Below, one piece after another: positions 11,992-21,606 of a stretch of 64,000 bases of DNA. The stretch is taken from positions 124,001 through 188,000 of the forward strand of contig CANMXN010000001.1 of the NCBI GenBank assembly GCA_947501885.1, written 5' to 3'. Position numbers and translations under genes: made by a program. Within the stretch, counting starts at the first letter, position 1. Every line of letters begins with the position of its first letter. Source of the DNA: an uncultured Sphingorhabdus sp. (lineage in GTDB: Bacteria > Pseudomonadota > Alphaproteobacteria > Sphingomonadales > Sphingomonadaceae). Under the pieces are notes generated by a model, which saw only the letters and a program-made list of their open reading frames with translations, ran no database searches and had not been told where the DNA came from.

Positions 11992-12905
11992 TGATTGCCG
12001 AGAATATCATTAATAGTTCGGATATAGATGTCAAAGTAGGAAATGAGGCTAGCCTTGCGAAATTTATCTGGTTTCGAACGGGTGGGCCAGCGCAATATTT
12101 GGTGCGTCCAAGCAATACTCAAGCTTTATCAGACTTTTTGAAGCAATTGGACCACACTATCCCCGTTATGGCTATTGGTGTGGGTTCGAATATGATCGTG
12201 CGCGATGGCGGCGTTGATGGTGTTGTTATCCGATTGCCTAAGTCTATGGGTAAGGTAGAGATATTAGAGGATAATAAAGTGCGTGCAGGCGGCGCAGCTA
12301 TGGGCATTTCACTGGCGAGCGCGGCGCGCGATGCTGGCATAGCGGGTCTTGAATTTCAGCGCGGGATTCCGGGTACTGTTGGCGGCGCGGTGCGCATGAA
12401 TGCAGGAGCCTATGGTGATGAAACATGTGATGTCCTGATCGAAGCCACATTGGTAATGCGTAATGGTGATATTGCGGTATGGAGCAATGATGACTTTGAA
12501 TATCGTTATCGTCACAGCGCCGTACCAAAGGGTGCGATAGTGGTTGAGGCTTTGTTTCAAGGACGTGCAGGTGATAGCATTGATATTGCTGCTAAGATGG
12601 ATAAAATCGCGGCGGACCGTGAAGCATCACAACCACTGCGCAGCCGCACAGGCGGTTCTACATTCAAAAACCCTGATGGTAAAAAAGCATGGCAATTGGT
12701 TGATGAAGCAGGATGCAGGGGACTGCGTATTGGCGATGCACAAGTTTCCGAAAAGCATACCAATTTCTTGCTTAACCTTGGTGATGCGAGTTCTGCGGAT
12801 ATAGAAGCATTGGGTGAAGAAGTGCGCCGACGTGTGTTCGAATATTCAGGTGTTACGCTGGAATGGGAAGTACAGCGCGTTGGCAAAGGGTTAGATCATG
12901 GATAA
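11991..12905 (+). CDS. murB: UDP-N-acetylenolpyruvoylglucosamine reductase MurB
   Basis: FAD-dependent enzyme that reduces enolpyruvyl-UDP-GlcNAc to UDP-MurNAc. The start at 11991 follows the murC stop directly and gives 304 residues. FAD-binding motifs GVGSNMIVRDGG and GIPGTVGGAVRMNAGAYG are clear. The catalytic serine motif RTGGSTFKNP and the C-terminal glutamate region (GVTLEWEV) are also present. It overlaps ddl by 8 bases. Confidence 0.97.
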   Translation: MIAENIINSSDIDVKVGNEASLAKFIWFRTGGPAQYLVRPSNTQALSDFLKQLDHTIPVMAIGVGSNMIVRDGGVDGVVIRLPKSMGKVEILEDNKVRAGGAAMGISLASAARDAGIAGLEFQRGIPGTVGGAVRMNAGAYGDETCDVLIEATLVMRNGDIAVWSNDDFEYRYRHSAVPKGAIVVEALFQGRAGDSIDIAAKMDKIAADREASQPLRSRTGGSTFKNPDGKKAWQLVDEAGCRGLRIGDAQVSEKHTNFLLNLGDASSADIEALGEEVRRRVFEYSGVTLEWEVQRVGKGLDHG

Positions 12906-13830
12906 ATTGCATATAGCTGTTCTGATGGGTGGATGGTCTGCTGAACGCCCTGTATCGCTTATGAGTGGTGAAGGCGTTGCAACGGCCTTGGAAGAGCGCG
13001 GTCATAGAGTATCGCGCATAGATATGGACCGTAATTTGCCGATGGTGCTTGATGGATTGCGCCCCGATATTGTGTTTAACGCATTGCATGGCTGTCCAGG
13101 CGAAGATGGCAGCGTACAAGGAATGCTAGATTTGATGCACATTCCATATACGCATAGTGATATGGTAAGTTCTGTTATTTCAATCGATAAAGAGTTAACC
13201 AAACAGCGGCTTGTTCCAGCAGGCATTCCGATGCCGAAAGGCACGATAGTTGAAAGTAAAAATCTATATATAGAAGATCCATTACCGCGGCCTTATGTGC
13301 TGAAACCAATTAATGAAGGGTCTTCGGTGGGCGTTGCGATTGTTCATGAAGAGAGCAATTATGGAAACCCTATTAGCGCTGATTCAACGGGGCCATGGCA
13401 GGAGTTTGATACATTGCTTGCTGAGCCTTTTATTAAAGGCCGCGAGCTAACATGCGCAGTCCTTGGTAAGCGAGCATTATGTATCACTGAACTGGTACCA
13501 AAAAGTGGTTTTTATGACTTTGATGCCAAATATACCGATGGAATGACCGATCATATTTGCCCTGCGGATATTCCCGATGATATTCGTAACATTATGATGA
13601 ATTTAGCACTGAGATCTCATCAATTGCTTGAATGTAAAGGTGTGTCACGTACCGATTTTAGATGGGATGATACGCTAGGCAAGGACGGTATATTTGTGCT
13701 AGAGGTAAACACTCAGCCAGGTATGACACCGCTTAGTTTGGTTCCTGAACAAGCCAAGCATATGGGTATATCTTATGGTGAACTTGTAGAAGCCATTATT
13801 GGAGAGGCATTATGGCCGGATCAAGTATAA
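12898..13830 (+). CDS. ddl: D-alanine:D-alanine ligase
   Basis: ATP-grasp ligase that makes the D-Ala-D-Ala used by MurF. The N-terminal VLMGGWSAERPVSLMSG, the ATP-grasp loop KPINEGSSVGV and the metal/substrate motif LEVNTQPGMT are all visible. Length of 310 residues is normal. It overlaps murB by 8 bases and ftsQ by 19 bases, so it belongs to the same transcript. Confidence 0.97.
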   Translation: MDKLHIAVLMGGWSAERPVSLMSGEGVATALEERGHRVSRIDMDRNLPMVLDGLRPDIVFNALHGCPGEDGSVQGMLDLMHIPYTHSDMVSSVISIDKELTKQRLVPAGIPMPKGTIVESKNLYIEDPLPRPYVLKPINEGSSVGVAIVHEESNYGNPISADSTGPWQEFDTLLAEPFIKGRELTCAVLGKRALCITELVPKSGFYDFDAKYTDGMTDHICPADIPDDIRNIMMNLALRSHQLLECKGVSRTDFRWDDTLGKDGIFVLEVNTQPGMTPLSLVPEQAKHMGISYGELVEAIIGEALWPDQV

Positions 13831-14738
13831 AGCGCGGATCAAAACCTAAGCAAGCTAGGAAGACGACACGTAAGGCTGGTAAAGCAAATAATAAGCGTAA
13901 GGTGCGGCAAATATCTTGGTTTGATAAATTTATCAGATCATTGCCGATTACCGAAGCCAATTTACAAAAAATATTCACAGCTTCTATTTTCGCAGTCGTT
14001 TTTTTTGCGATCATCATAGTCATAAATGCGATGGGAATCCCAAAGCAAGCTTATGAGCAATATAGCGCATGGGCTTCTAAGGCGGGTTTTGAGGTTAAGA
14101 CCGTAGAGATTTTGGGCATGAAACAAATCGATGAACTGAAAGTCTATAATATGATTTTCGAGTCTGATGATTTGTCGATGCCGATGATTGACATTGAGAA
14201 AATTCGCCAAGATATTATCAAAAATGGATGGGTAGAAGATGTTCGTGTTACGCGGCGATTACCCGATACATTGGTTATTGAGGTGGTTGAGAGACAGCCT
14301 GTTGCGATATGGCAGAACCAAGGTAAATATTCGCTAGTGGATAGCGCTGGAATTGTTTTGGAAGATGTAAAGCAATCTAATAGCCTTGGCCTTCCGCTTA
14401 TTGTGGGAGAGGGCGCCAATCAAAAAATTGAGAATTTAACGACTTTGCTGGAAGAAGCCCCAGCCTTAAAACCACAAGTTATCGGAGCGAATTGGGTTGG
14501 CAATCGACGTTGGGATATATTATTCAAAACGGGTGAAACTCTGTCTTTGCCCGAAGGTGATAAATTAGCGTCAGAAACTTTGCTTAATTTTGCTCGTATG
14601 GATGGTGTAACGCGCCTGCTTGGCCGCGGTATTATAAGATTTGATATGCGCGACCCAAAACGAGCTTATCTGCGTCTAAAAAGTAAAGATGCTCCAGAAA
14701 TAAAAGCATCAATAGCGGATAATGAGGGATCATTATGA
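13812..14738 (+). CDS. ftsQ: cell division protein FtsQ
   Basis: Bitopic division protein that links the early and late divisome. A very basic cytoplasmic tail of about 50 residues (many Lys/Arg) precedes one membrane segment at about residues 53-75. A POTRA domain follows (about 91-160, starting EVKTVEILGMKQIDE and including RRLPDTLVIEVVERQPVA), then the FtsQ C-terminal domain. Length is 308 residues. It starts 19 bases inside ddl and overlaps ftsA by 4 bases. Confidence 0.94.
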   Translation: MAGSSIKRGSKPKQARKTTRKAGKANNKRKVRQISWFDKFIRSLPITEANLQKIFTASIFAVVFFAIIIVINAMGIPKQAYEQYSAWASKAGFEVKTVEILGMKQIDELKVYNMIFESDDLSMPMIDIEKIRQDIIKNGWVEDVRVTRRLPDTLVIEVVERQPVAIWQNQGKYSLVDSAGIVLEDVKQSNSLGLPLIVGEGANQKIENLTTLLEEAPALKPQVIGANWVGNRRWDILFKTGETLSLPEGDKLASETLLNFARMDGVTRLLGRGIIRFDMRDPKRAYLRLKSKDAPEIKASIADNEGSL

Positions 14739-15997
14739 ATACAGCTCGCGTTGAGAAAATCATATCGGCAATAGATATTGGTTCATCAAAAGTTTGCACC
14801 ATGATTGCTGGGCAAACTGAAACGGGCGAGCTTATTGTATTGGGCTCTGGTCAGCGTGAGAGCAAAGGCGTGAAGCGCGGCTATATATCCGATATTGAAA
14901 AATGCGAACTAACTGTGCGCAATGCGATTGAACAAGCCGAACGTCTTGCTAGTTTAAACATAGATCAAATCATCGTTGGTTTGTCGGCAGGAGGGTTGGA
15001 TAGCTGTCTTCGTCCTGTTGAAATAGAATTGGGCGGCAACCGTGTCGAAGAACATGATATAGAAGAATTATTATATGCAGGACGTAGCAATTTTGACGTA
15101 AATGGTAAAACAGTGCTGCATATTCAACCGACATTATATAGCCTTGATGGTGCAGGGGGAGTCCCCAATCCTGTTGGGCTTCATGCTGATTTGCTTGGTG
15201 TTGATATTCATTTTTTGATGGCAGACCCATCGCCAGTTAGAAATTTGGAAAGTACCATCAGGGCTGCGCATTTGGAACCTTCTGCTATTGTAGCTACACC
15301 GCTTGCAACTGGGCTTTCTTGTCTGACAGATGAAGAACGAGATTTGGGTGTTGCGTTGGTTGAAATTGGCGCATCAGTTACCAATGTATCCGTATTTATT
15401 GGTGGTATATTAGTGGGATTGAATACAATCGCTATTGGCGGCAATGATATTACTGATGAAATTGCCTCAGCCTTTGGTTTGCGCCGCACCCAAGCAGAGC
15501 GTTTGAAATGTTTTCATGGCTCTGCATTATCTTCACCGCGGGATAATCAAGATATATTGGAAATTGAAGATAGCGATGATATATCAACGAAGAACCAATC
15601 TAGTCCTCGCATAACGAAAGCGCAGCTTAATGCTATTATATGCCAAAAATTAGATGAATTAATTGCTGAGATTGGCAGTGCATTAAAAGAAATGGGATTT
15701 GCATCATCACGCGGCGGTCAAGTGGTAATTACTGGCGGCAGTGCAGAACTTACTGGCATAGCAGATTATGCACAATCTGCGTTAGGGCGTATGGTAAGGA
15801 TTGGCATGCCTGCGCCGCTTTCTGGTTTGCCTGATGCGCATAGAGGCGCTGCGTTTACATCTTTGGTCGGTTTGATACAATATGCGACATCAGAACAATA
15901 TAAACAAAATATGATTCATCGACTAGACGATGAATATGGTGGCGCTGGACAGTCATTGTTGCAGCGGATTATTAATGCTTTTAAAGATAATTTTTAG
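14735..15997 (+). CDS. ftsA: cell division protein FtsA
   Basis: Actin-like ATPase that tethers FtsZ to the membrane. The phosphate-1 motif AIDIGSSKVCTMIA near the N-terminus and the later ITGGSAELTGI phosphate-2/adenosine region fit the actin fold. The C-terminus (LLQRIINAFKDNF) is an amphipathic helix suited to membrane targeting. Length of 420 residues is normal. It ends 116 bases before ftsZ, the first real gap in the cluster. Confidence 0.97.
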   Translation: MNTARVEKIISAIDIGSSKVCTMIAGQTETGELIVLGSGQRESKGVKRGYISDIEKCELTVRNAIEQAERLASLNIDQIIVGLSAGGLDSCLRPVEIELGGNRVEEHDIEELLYAGRSNFDVNGKTVLHIQPTLYSLDGAGGVPNPVGLHADLLGVDIHFLMADPSPVRNLESTIRAAHLEPSAIVATPLATGLSCLTDEERDLGVALVEIGASVTNVSVFIGGILVGLNTIAIGGNDITDEIASAFGLRRTQAERLKCFHGSALSSPRDNQDILEIEDSDDISTKNQSSPRITKAQLNAIICQKLDELIAEIGSALKEMGFASSRGGQVVITGGSAELTGIADYAQSALGRMVRIGMPAPLSGLPDAHRGAAFTSLVGLIQYATSEQYKQNMIHRLDDEYGGAGQSLLQRIINAFKDNF

Positions 15998-16113
15998 ACG
16001 CTATTAATGTGTATATATAATTAGGTTAATTTTTTTGATGTTTTGCATTTCAGAATGTGTATTACAGGATATTATAACTAACAGATTACCTTTCGGTAAG
16101 GGGGAATGATTTC
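15998..16113 (+). promoter_or_regulatory. ftsA-ftsZ intergenic leader
   Basis: An AT-rich 116-base gap, the only substantial gap inside the dcw cluster, probably carrying an ftsZ promoter. A small hairpin (TTACC at 16086-16090, loop TTTC, GGTAA at 16095-16099) lies directly against the strong ribosome site AAGGGGGAA and could affect ftsZ translation. No promoter boxes can be assigned with confidence. Confidence 0.4.
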
Positions 16114-17601
16114 ATGAGTATCAATATTGGACCACCAGTTGTTGACGAACTAAGGCCAAAAATTGCAGTGATTGGCATCGGCGGTGCTGGCGGTAACGCC
16201 GTTGCAAATATGATTAAAGCGCAAGTTGAAGGTGTTGATTTTATTATCGCAAATACCGATGCGCAAGCTTTGAACTCTTCACCTGCTGAATTTCGTATTC
16301 AATTGGGCCCTGACATTACACAAGGCTTAGGTGCTGGTTCTCGCCCAGAAGTTGGGCGTGCAGCGGCTGAAGAAACTATTGAGCAAGTGAAAACAGCGAT
16401 TGAAGGTGCTCATATGGTCTTTATCGCTGCTGGTATGGGCGGCGGTACAGGCACTGGTGCTGCCCCTGTTATTGCTGAAGCTGCCCGTGAAATGAATATT
16501 CTTACGGTTGGTGTGGTTACAAAACCTTTCCTTTTTGAAGGTTCTCGGCGCATGCGCAGTGCGGATTCTGGTATTGAAGAATTGCAAAAGCATGTTGATA
16601 CATTAATCGTTATCCCGAACCAGAACCTATTCTTAGTCGCAAACCCGAATACAACGTTTAAAGAAGCTTTTTCTTTAGCAGATGAAGTGTTGCAGCAAGG
16701 TGTTCGTGGAATTACCGATTTGATGGTAATGCCTGGTTTGATTAACCTTGATTTTGCTGACGTTCGTTCTGTCATGCATGAAATGGGTAAGGCAATGATG
16801 GGTACAGGCGAAGCAGAAGGCGACGGACGTGCATTGGAGGCTGCTGAAAAAGCTATTGCCAATCCACTCCTTGACGGTGTTTCCATGAAAGGTGCAAAAG
16901 GCGTTATCGTCTCCATAACAGGTGGCGAAGATATGCGCTTGATGGAAGTAGACGAGGCCGCCAATCACATTCGTGAATTGGTTGACCCTGATGCAAATAT
17001 TATCTGGGGGAGTGCATTTAACGATAATCTTGATGGCAAAATCCGTGTGTCAGTGGTTGCGACAGGTATTGATACCGATGCACCATCGTCTCCGCCGCGT
17101 CCGCAAAGTTTTGATCGTTCTGAATCTAGTTCGCAAAATAAATCTTCTTATTTGTTCGGTGGTGGTAGTAGCTCTGAACCTAAGGCTGCAGCTCCTGTTG
17201 AGGAAAAGGCTGAAGAGACATCTTCTTTTACAGTTCCTAGTTTCTCAGCATTAAAAGATGATGAGGAAGAAGCTCCTGAACAAGAAGTAAGCACCGATAG
17301 TAATGAAGAAGTTGTTCAAACAACTGAGGAAGAACCAGCAGAAGAAGCTCTGGAACTATCTAATGCCCCTGAAGAAGATGTGATGGAATTGGTAGAAGAA
17401 ACCGTTGATGAACCAGAAGATGGATTGCCTGAAGAAGAAGCTCCGAAAATTGCGAGCGGGGGCGGTACTTTGTTTGAACGGATGTCAAATTTATCAAGAG
17501 GCATGAATCGCGATAAAGAAAATTCTACTGAAGAAGATTCAGAAGAATCATCTGATGGATTGAATATCCCACGTTTTTTAGACCGTCAAAGTAACAATTA
17601 A
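16114..17601 (+). CDS. ftsZ: cell division GTPase FtsZ
   Basis: Tubulin-like GTPase that forms the division ring. The N-terminal [16 protein letters not shown] and the tubulin signature [18 protein letters not shown] are intact, as is the [12 protein letters not shown]7-loop region. After the globular domain (about 320 residues) comes a long acidic linker rich in Glu, Pro and Ser. It ends in the conserved peptide [10 protein letters not shown] that binds FtsA. Total length of 495 residues is in the alphaproteobacterial range. A strong AAGGGGG ribosome site precedes the start. Confidence 0.99.
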   Translation: MSINIGPPVVDELRPKIAVIGIGGAGGNAVANMIKAQVEGVDFIIANTDAQALNSSPAEFRIQLGPDITQGLGAGSRPEVGRAAAEETIEQVKTAIEGAHMVFIAAGMGGGTGTGAAPVIAEAAREMNILTVGVVTKPFLFEGSRRMRSADSGIEELQKHVDTLIVIPNQNLFLVANPNTTFKEAFSLADEVLQQGVRGITDLMVMPGLINLDFADVRSVMHEMGKAMMGTGEAEGDGRALEAAEKAIANPLLDGVSMKGAKGVIVSITGGEDMRLMEVDEAANHIRELVDPDANIIWGSAFNDNLDGKIRVSVVATGIDTDAPSSPPRPQSFDRSESSSQNKSSYLFGGGSSSEPKAAAPVEEKAEETSSFTVPSFSALKDDEEEAPEQEVSTDSNEEVVQTTEEEPAEEALELSNAPEEDVMELVEETVDEPEDGLPEEEAPKIASGGGTLFERMSNLSRGMNRDKENSTEEDSEESSDGLNIPRFLDRQSNN

Positions 17602-17743
17602 ACATATTCATATGGCGCTAATCTGTCATATTGATTGATTTTATGGTCTCATAATATTCAATTTAACGAGTGATCGGAACAATTGATCGGTTTCGGCAAG
17701 TTAATGTTTGCGATTTTTCTCATTTGATTGCATTTACAGCGTT

Positions 17744-19441
17744 ATGAGATGTAACAATTGCTTATCCGCAAAGATTGCGGCTATCACTATGCTATCGGTA
17801 TCACCTTTATCTTTGATACCGCAGCCTGCGATGGCGCAAAATGATATTGCAATAGTGAATGAACCGGATGCTGCTGATGATTTGCGCAGTGCCATTAAAC
17901 GAATTGGCCAAAGGCCCACCGATAGCAATGCTCTTTATGATGCTGGAAGTGCGTCTTTGCGTTTGGGTGATCCTGTAGTTGCAATGGATTTTTTCTTAAG
18001 AGCAGAACGCATAGCACCTGCATCAGGCAAGATAAAAGCGGGGTTGGCAAGTGCGCAATTAAATTTAGAAAATCCTGTCGAAGCATTGAGATTATTTGAC
18101 ATTGCTCTGGCATTGGGTGCTAATCCAGTCGATCTGGCAATTGATCGTGGTTTGGCATTTGATTTGGTCGGTGAGTTTGCTCGTGCACAACAAGAATATG
18201 ATTTGGCAGCAAAATATACTGCGTCAAATAAACTTATAATAAGACGTGCAATTTCTTATTCTCTTGCGGGCGATGTTAATCAATCGGATGCATTATTGTT
18301 ACCATTGCTGCGGGCTAATGATCCTCTGGCTTGGCGAGCACGCAGTTTTTTATTGGCAGCACAGGGCAAGGTAAAAGAATCATATAAAATTGCTCAGGGT
18401 TTTTTACCCGAAAATGATGCAAAGAATTTAAGACCTTATCTCAAATCAATGAAAAAGTTAACAGCGGCTCAACAAGTCGCAGCAGTTCATTTTGGACAAT
18501 TCCCAGATAAGGGAGCAATAGGTAAAGATCGTGAAGATATTCGTATTGCGTCTGCAAATAAGAGCAGTAATGCTGTTGTTACCGACAGATTAATTCCAGT
18601 TGGTAGAGCATTGGGTACGAAAAAAACAGAAGCTAAAATAGTTGAAGCAACAAAAGTTGAACCCAAAACCGTATCTTTAACACCGACCAAGGCAGTAAAA
18701 ACTGCTGAGGTCAAAACTCCCAATATCATTTCACCTAAACCTATAGAGGCAGCAAATAACCCTAGACTTGCTGTGGTAACAGATAATAATGCTCAGACGA
18801 AGCCTTCTGCAAATAATGGTAAAGTTGCGGCATTACCAAAACAATCATCACAAGGCTTAATCTCGGTAAAAGATGCTATTCAAAAAAGTGATGAGCGTAG
18901 CTTTGCTGATGCCGCAGTTACCCAAAAAACCGAACTGAATTTGGATGACTTCATAGCAGCTATTGAAATTCCAGAAGAAGATAAGAAACCTGCAACAGCG
19001 GTTGATTTAGACTCGATTAAGGCAGAACAAGCAGCAAAGCGTGAAGCTGAAAAACGCGAAGCTGACAGGCGCCGCGCCGCAAAACTTGAAGCTGACAGGA
19101 AAGAAGCCTTGCGAAAAGAAGCGGCTGCAAAGAAGAAAGAAGACGAAACGAAAAAAGCTGAGGCTGCTAAAAACAAATCACGTTATTGGGTGCAAATCGC
19201 TACTGGCCGTGATGTTAAAGCGCTAAAGTTTGATTATCGCCGTATATCGCGCAAACAAGCTGAATTATTCATAGGAAAAACAGCCTCAACTTCGAAATGG
19301 GGCCGCACTAACCGTTTGGTAGTTGGACCGTTTAAAGACTTGAAAGAAGCCAAAAGCTTTGAAGCGCAATATCGCAAAGGCGGTGGTGATGGCTTTGTTT
19401 GGCGTAGTGGCAATGATACTGTGGTAACAGCAATTCAATGA
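17744..19441 (+). CDS. TPR and SPOR domain envelope protein
   Basis: Probably a periplasmic or membrane-associated protein that binds septal peptidoglycan. The start at 17744 is chosen because it gives a signal peptide ending in PAMAQN; an open frame also reaches an upstream TTG at 17708. Residues of about 45-230 form TPR-like helical repeats (DPVVAMDFFLRAERIAP, NPVEALRLFDIALALGA). A Lys/Ala/Glu-rich helical linker of about 50 residues follows, and the last ~75 residues form a SPOR domain (YWVQIATGR...GPFKDLKEAKSFEAQY). SPOR domains bind denuded glycan at the division site, which fits the neighbourhood of ftsZ. The exact role is not known. Confidence 0.85.
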   Translation: MRCNNCLSAKIAAITMLSVSPLSLIPQPAMAQNDIAIVNEPDAADDLRSAIKRIGQRPTDSNALYDAGSASLRLGDPVVAMDFFLRAERIAPASGKIKAGLASAQLNLENPVEALRLFDIALALGANPVDLAIDRGLAFDLVGEFARAQQEYDLAAKYTASNKLIIRRAISYSLAGDVNQSDALLLPLLRANDPLAWRARSFLLAAQGKVKESYKIAQGFLPENDAKNLRPYLKSMKKLTAAQQVAAVHFGQFPDKGAIGKDREDIRIASANKSSNAVVTDRLIPVGRALGTKKTEAKIVEATKVEPKTVSLTPTKAVKTAEVKTPNIISPKPIEAANNPRLAVVTDNNAQTKPSANNGKVAALPKQSSQGLISVKDAIQKSDERSFADAAVTQKTELNLDDFIAAIEIPEEDKKPATAVDLDSIKAEQAAKREAEKREADRRRAAKLEADRKEALRKEAAAKKKEDETKKAEAAKNKSRYWVQIATGRDVKALKFDYRRISRKQAELFIGKTASTSKWGRTNRLVVGPFKDLKEAKSFEAQYRKGGGDGFVWRSGNDTVVTAIQ

Positions 19442-19455
19442 TGATGGGATGATTT

Positions 19456-20592
19456 ATGGCTGATAAAGCCAGTTTTGCTTGCTTTCCCGAGACCAGTAGA
19501 GGGCGCTTATATGAGCAACCCATGAGTGAAATTCGCGGACCACGTAACCTCTATCAACGCGACCGTGACCGCATCATTCACTCTATTTCATTTCGGCGTT
19601 TACGGCATAAAACCCAAGTATTTATCGCGCCAGATGGCGATCATTACCGTGTGCGCCTGACGCATAGTTTGGAAGTTGCTCAAATTGGCAGAACTCTAGC
19701 ACGGGCACTCCAATTGGATGAAGATTTAACCGAAGCGCTTTGCTTGGCACATGATATCGGCCATCCGCCCTTCGGACATGCGGGGGAAGATGCGCTTGAT
19801 GCATCCTTAAAACCATATGGCGGTTTTGATCATAATGCGCAAACACTCCGTAATTTGATGATATTGGAAAAACCTTATCCCCTATGGCAGGGTTTAAACC
19901 TGAGTTGGGATTTGTTGGAGGGATTAGCCAAGCATAATGGTCCGCTTGATAATCCATCTTGGGCGTTAAAAGAATTAGACGATATTGCCAATTTCAAATT
20001 ATCAACTTGGCCATCATTAGAGGCGCAAGTTGCTGCTGTTGCGGATGATATTGCTTATGACAATCATGATATAGATGATGGTATAAGAGCAGGGCTTTTG
20101 ACCATTGATCAATTGTGCGAATTACCCTTTATTAAAGCGCGTTGGGATGCTGTTAAAGCTGAATATCAGGGCCATGATGAAAATATATTAATATCCGAAT
20201 TAATCCGCCGTCAAATTGGTGTTATGGTCAATGATGTGCTGGTATCGACGCACAAGCGGATAAAAGAAAGCGGCGTTGAAACGGTTGAGGATGTGCGCAA
20301 TGCAGGTCACATGATTGGCGGTTTTTCGTATGAAATGGCTGAACAAGAACGAGCGTTGAAAAAGTTTATGTACAAAAACCTTTATCATCACCCTGAACAA
20401 ATATCGGCGGCTAATGAGGCGCATAAGATCATTGCAAAATTATGCGAAGTCTTTGATAAGAATCCCGAAAAAATGCCCGATGATTGGTATGATAATATGC
20501 CGAAAGAACAACCAATGAAAGCGCGTCATATAAGCGATTTTATAGCGGGTATGACCGATCGTTATGCGCAGCAATGCTATGCAAAATTATAA
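19456..20592 (+). CDS. dgt: dGTPase-like HD-domain triphosphohydrolase
   Basis: Deoxyguanosinetriphosphate triphosphohydrolase-like protein of the HD superfamily, which removes tripolyphosphate from dNTPs. Metal ligands of the HD fold are visible: HSLEVAQ, HDIGHPPFGHAGE and ADDIAYDNHDIDDG. The N-terminal arginine-rich block RNLYQRDRDRIIHS is typical of the family. Length of 378 residues matches the type-2 dGTPase-like proteins of alphaproteobacteria. It starts 14 bases after the SPOR protein gene. Confidence 0.93.
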   Translation: MADKASFACFPETSRGRLYEQPMSEIRGPRNLYQRDRDRIIHSISFRRLRHKTQVFIAPDGDHYRVRLTHSLEVAQIGRTLARALQLDEDLTEALCLAHDIGHPPFGHAGEDALDASLKPYGGFDHNAQTLRNLMILEKPYPLWQGLNLSWDLLEGLAKHNGPLDNPSWALKELDDIANFKLSTWPSLEAQVAAVADDIAYDNHDIDDGIRAGLLTIDQLCELPFIKARWDAVKAEYQGHDENILISELIRRQIGVMVNDVLVSTHKRIKESGVETVEDVRNAGHMIGGFSYEMAEQERALKKFMYKNLYHHPEQISAANEAHKIIAKLCEVFDKNPEKMPDDWYDNMPKEQPMKARHISDFIAGMTDRYAQQCYAKL

Positions 20593-20616
20593 TGAAATAT
20601 TATAAGGTTCGAAACA

Positions 20617-21285
20617 ATGGGTCGTAAAATTTTAATAGCAGGTGCAAGCGGATTGGTGGGCAATCATTTCATTCGTCAAGCAGCACAAATGAGTCATATT
20701 GAGGCAATTTATAGTATCGGTAGGTCCGAAGTGAACAATATGCCAAGCGGTGCTATTCATTTCAAAGCTGAAACAAAAAATTGGCATAAAATCATTTGTG
20801 ATTTGGATATTGATATCGCTTGTTCTTGTCTGGGAACCACTATTAAGAAGGCAGGTTCTGAAGATGCATTTTCGGCAATAGATCTTGATTTGGTAAAAAG
20901 TTTTTTTGAAGCATCGCATGCAGCAGGGGCTAAACATGCCATTTCTGTATCATCAACTATGGCCAATGCCGCCGCAAAACAATTTTACTTACGCATTAAA
21001 GGGCAAGCAGAATTGGCGATTAAAAGCTTAAAATTTGACCGAACCGATATTTTGCGCCCTGGCCTTCTAAAGGGCGCGCGCGACAATGACCATAGATTTG
21101 GTGAGCGTGCAGCCATTATCGCAAGCCCTGTGATTGATAGGCTGTTACATGGGAAATATCGAAAATTTAGATCAATTGCCGCGAAAGACGTATCAGCCGC
21201 CATGGCTACGCTGTCAGCTAAGTCTGGCTATGGTTATTTTATCCATGAAAATGACGATATTTTGAACCTGCTTAAAAGATCATGA
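20617..21285 (+). CDS. NAD(P)-binding epimerase/oxidoreductase-like protein
   Basis: Short Rossmann-fold protein of 222 residues with the nucleotide motif ILIAGASGLVGNHF at the N-terminus. It resembles the HTATIP2/YwnB-like atypical SDR group (later blocks CSCLGTTIKKAGS, AISVSSTMANA and DILRPGLLKG). The substrate cannot be read from the sequence. It lies 24 bases after dgt and may be co-transcribed with it. It ends before the glycine riboswitch. Confidence 0.75.
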   Translation: MGRKILIAGASGLVGNHFIRQAAQMSHIEAIYSIGRSEVNNMPSGAIHFKAETKNWHKIICDLDIDIACSCLGTTIKKAGSEDAFSAIDLDLVKSFFEASHAAGAKHAISVSSTMANAAAKQFYLRIKGQAELAIKSLKFDRTDILRPGLLKGARDNDHRFGERAAIIASPVIDRLLHGKYRKFRSIAAKDVSAAMATLSAKSGYGYFIHENDDILNLLKRS

Positions 21286-21377
21286 TTTTTTCACAGAAAA
21301 ATAATCATCTATAATTGACTCAATAGGCCAAATGGTCGAGATGGGGCTCGTCAACTGATCTTGCAAAAGATTCGATA

Positions 21378-21558
21378 CTATATCGGGAGAGAATGGCCCA
21401 TATTTAGGGTTATCGCCGAAGGAGCAACCACCCCGGAAACTCTCAGGCACCAAGAACCGATATAGAAAGACACTCTGGAAAGAGCGAGTGTAAACTCGCC
21501 ACCGAAGGGGTAAGCGGATTTATTCGTGAAAGCTCTCAGGTTCCCGTGACAGAGGGGG
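21378..21558 (+). promoter_or_regulatory. tandem glycine riboswitch
   Basis: Two consecutive glycine aptamers precede gcvT. Aptamer 1 (about 21378-21465) is closed by CTATATCGG pairing with CCGATATAG and has the conserved GGGAGAGA, CGCCGAAGGAGCAACC and AACTCTCAGGCACC segments. Aptamer 2 (about 21469-21558) has CTCTGGAAAGAGC, CACCGAAGGGGTAAGC and AGCTCTCAGGTTCCC and closes with CAGAG. The double-aptamer layout upstream of a glycine cleavage operon is the classical arrangement. A hairpin GAGTAA/TTACTC at 21568-21588 may be the expression platform. Confidence 0.95.
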
Positions 21559-21606
21559 TAGAGGATGGAGTAATCCGTTCGCTTACTCTTGTTATGGGAT
21601 TTGATT

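Noticed and set aside
16410-16964. A 184-codon minus-strand open frame inside ftsZ
   Set aside because: It is antisense to the most conserved part of ftsZ; its Ser/Ala/Pro-rich product is a shadow of the coding strand.
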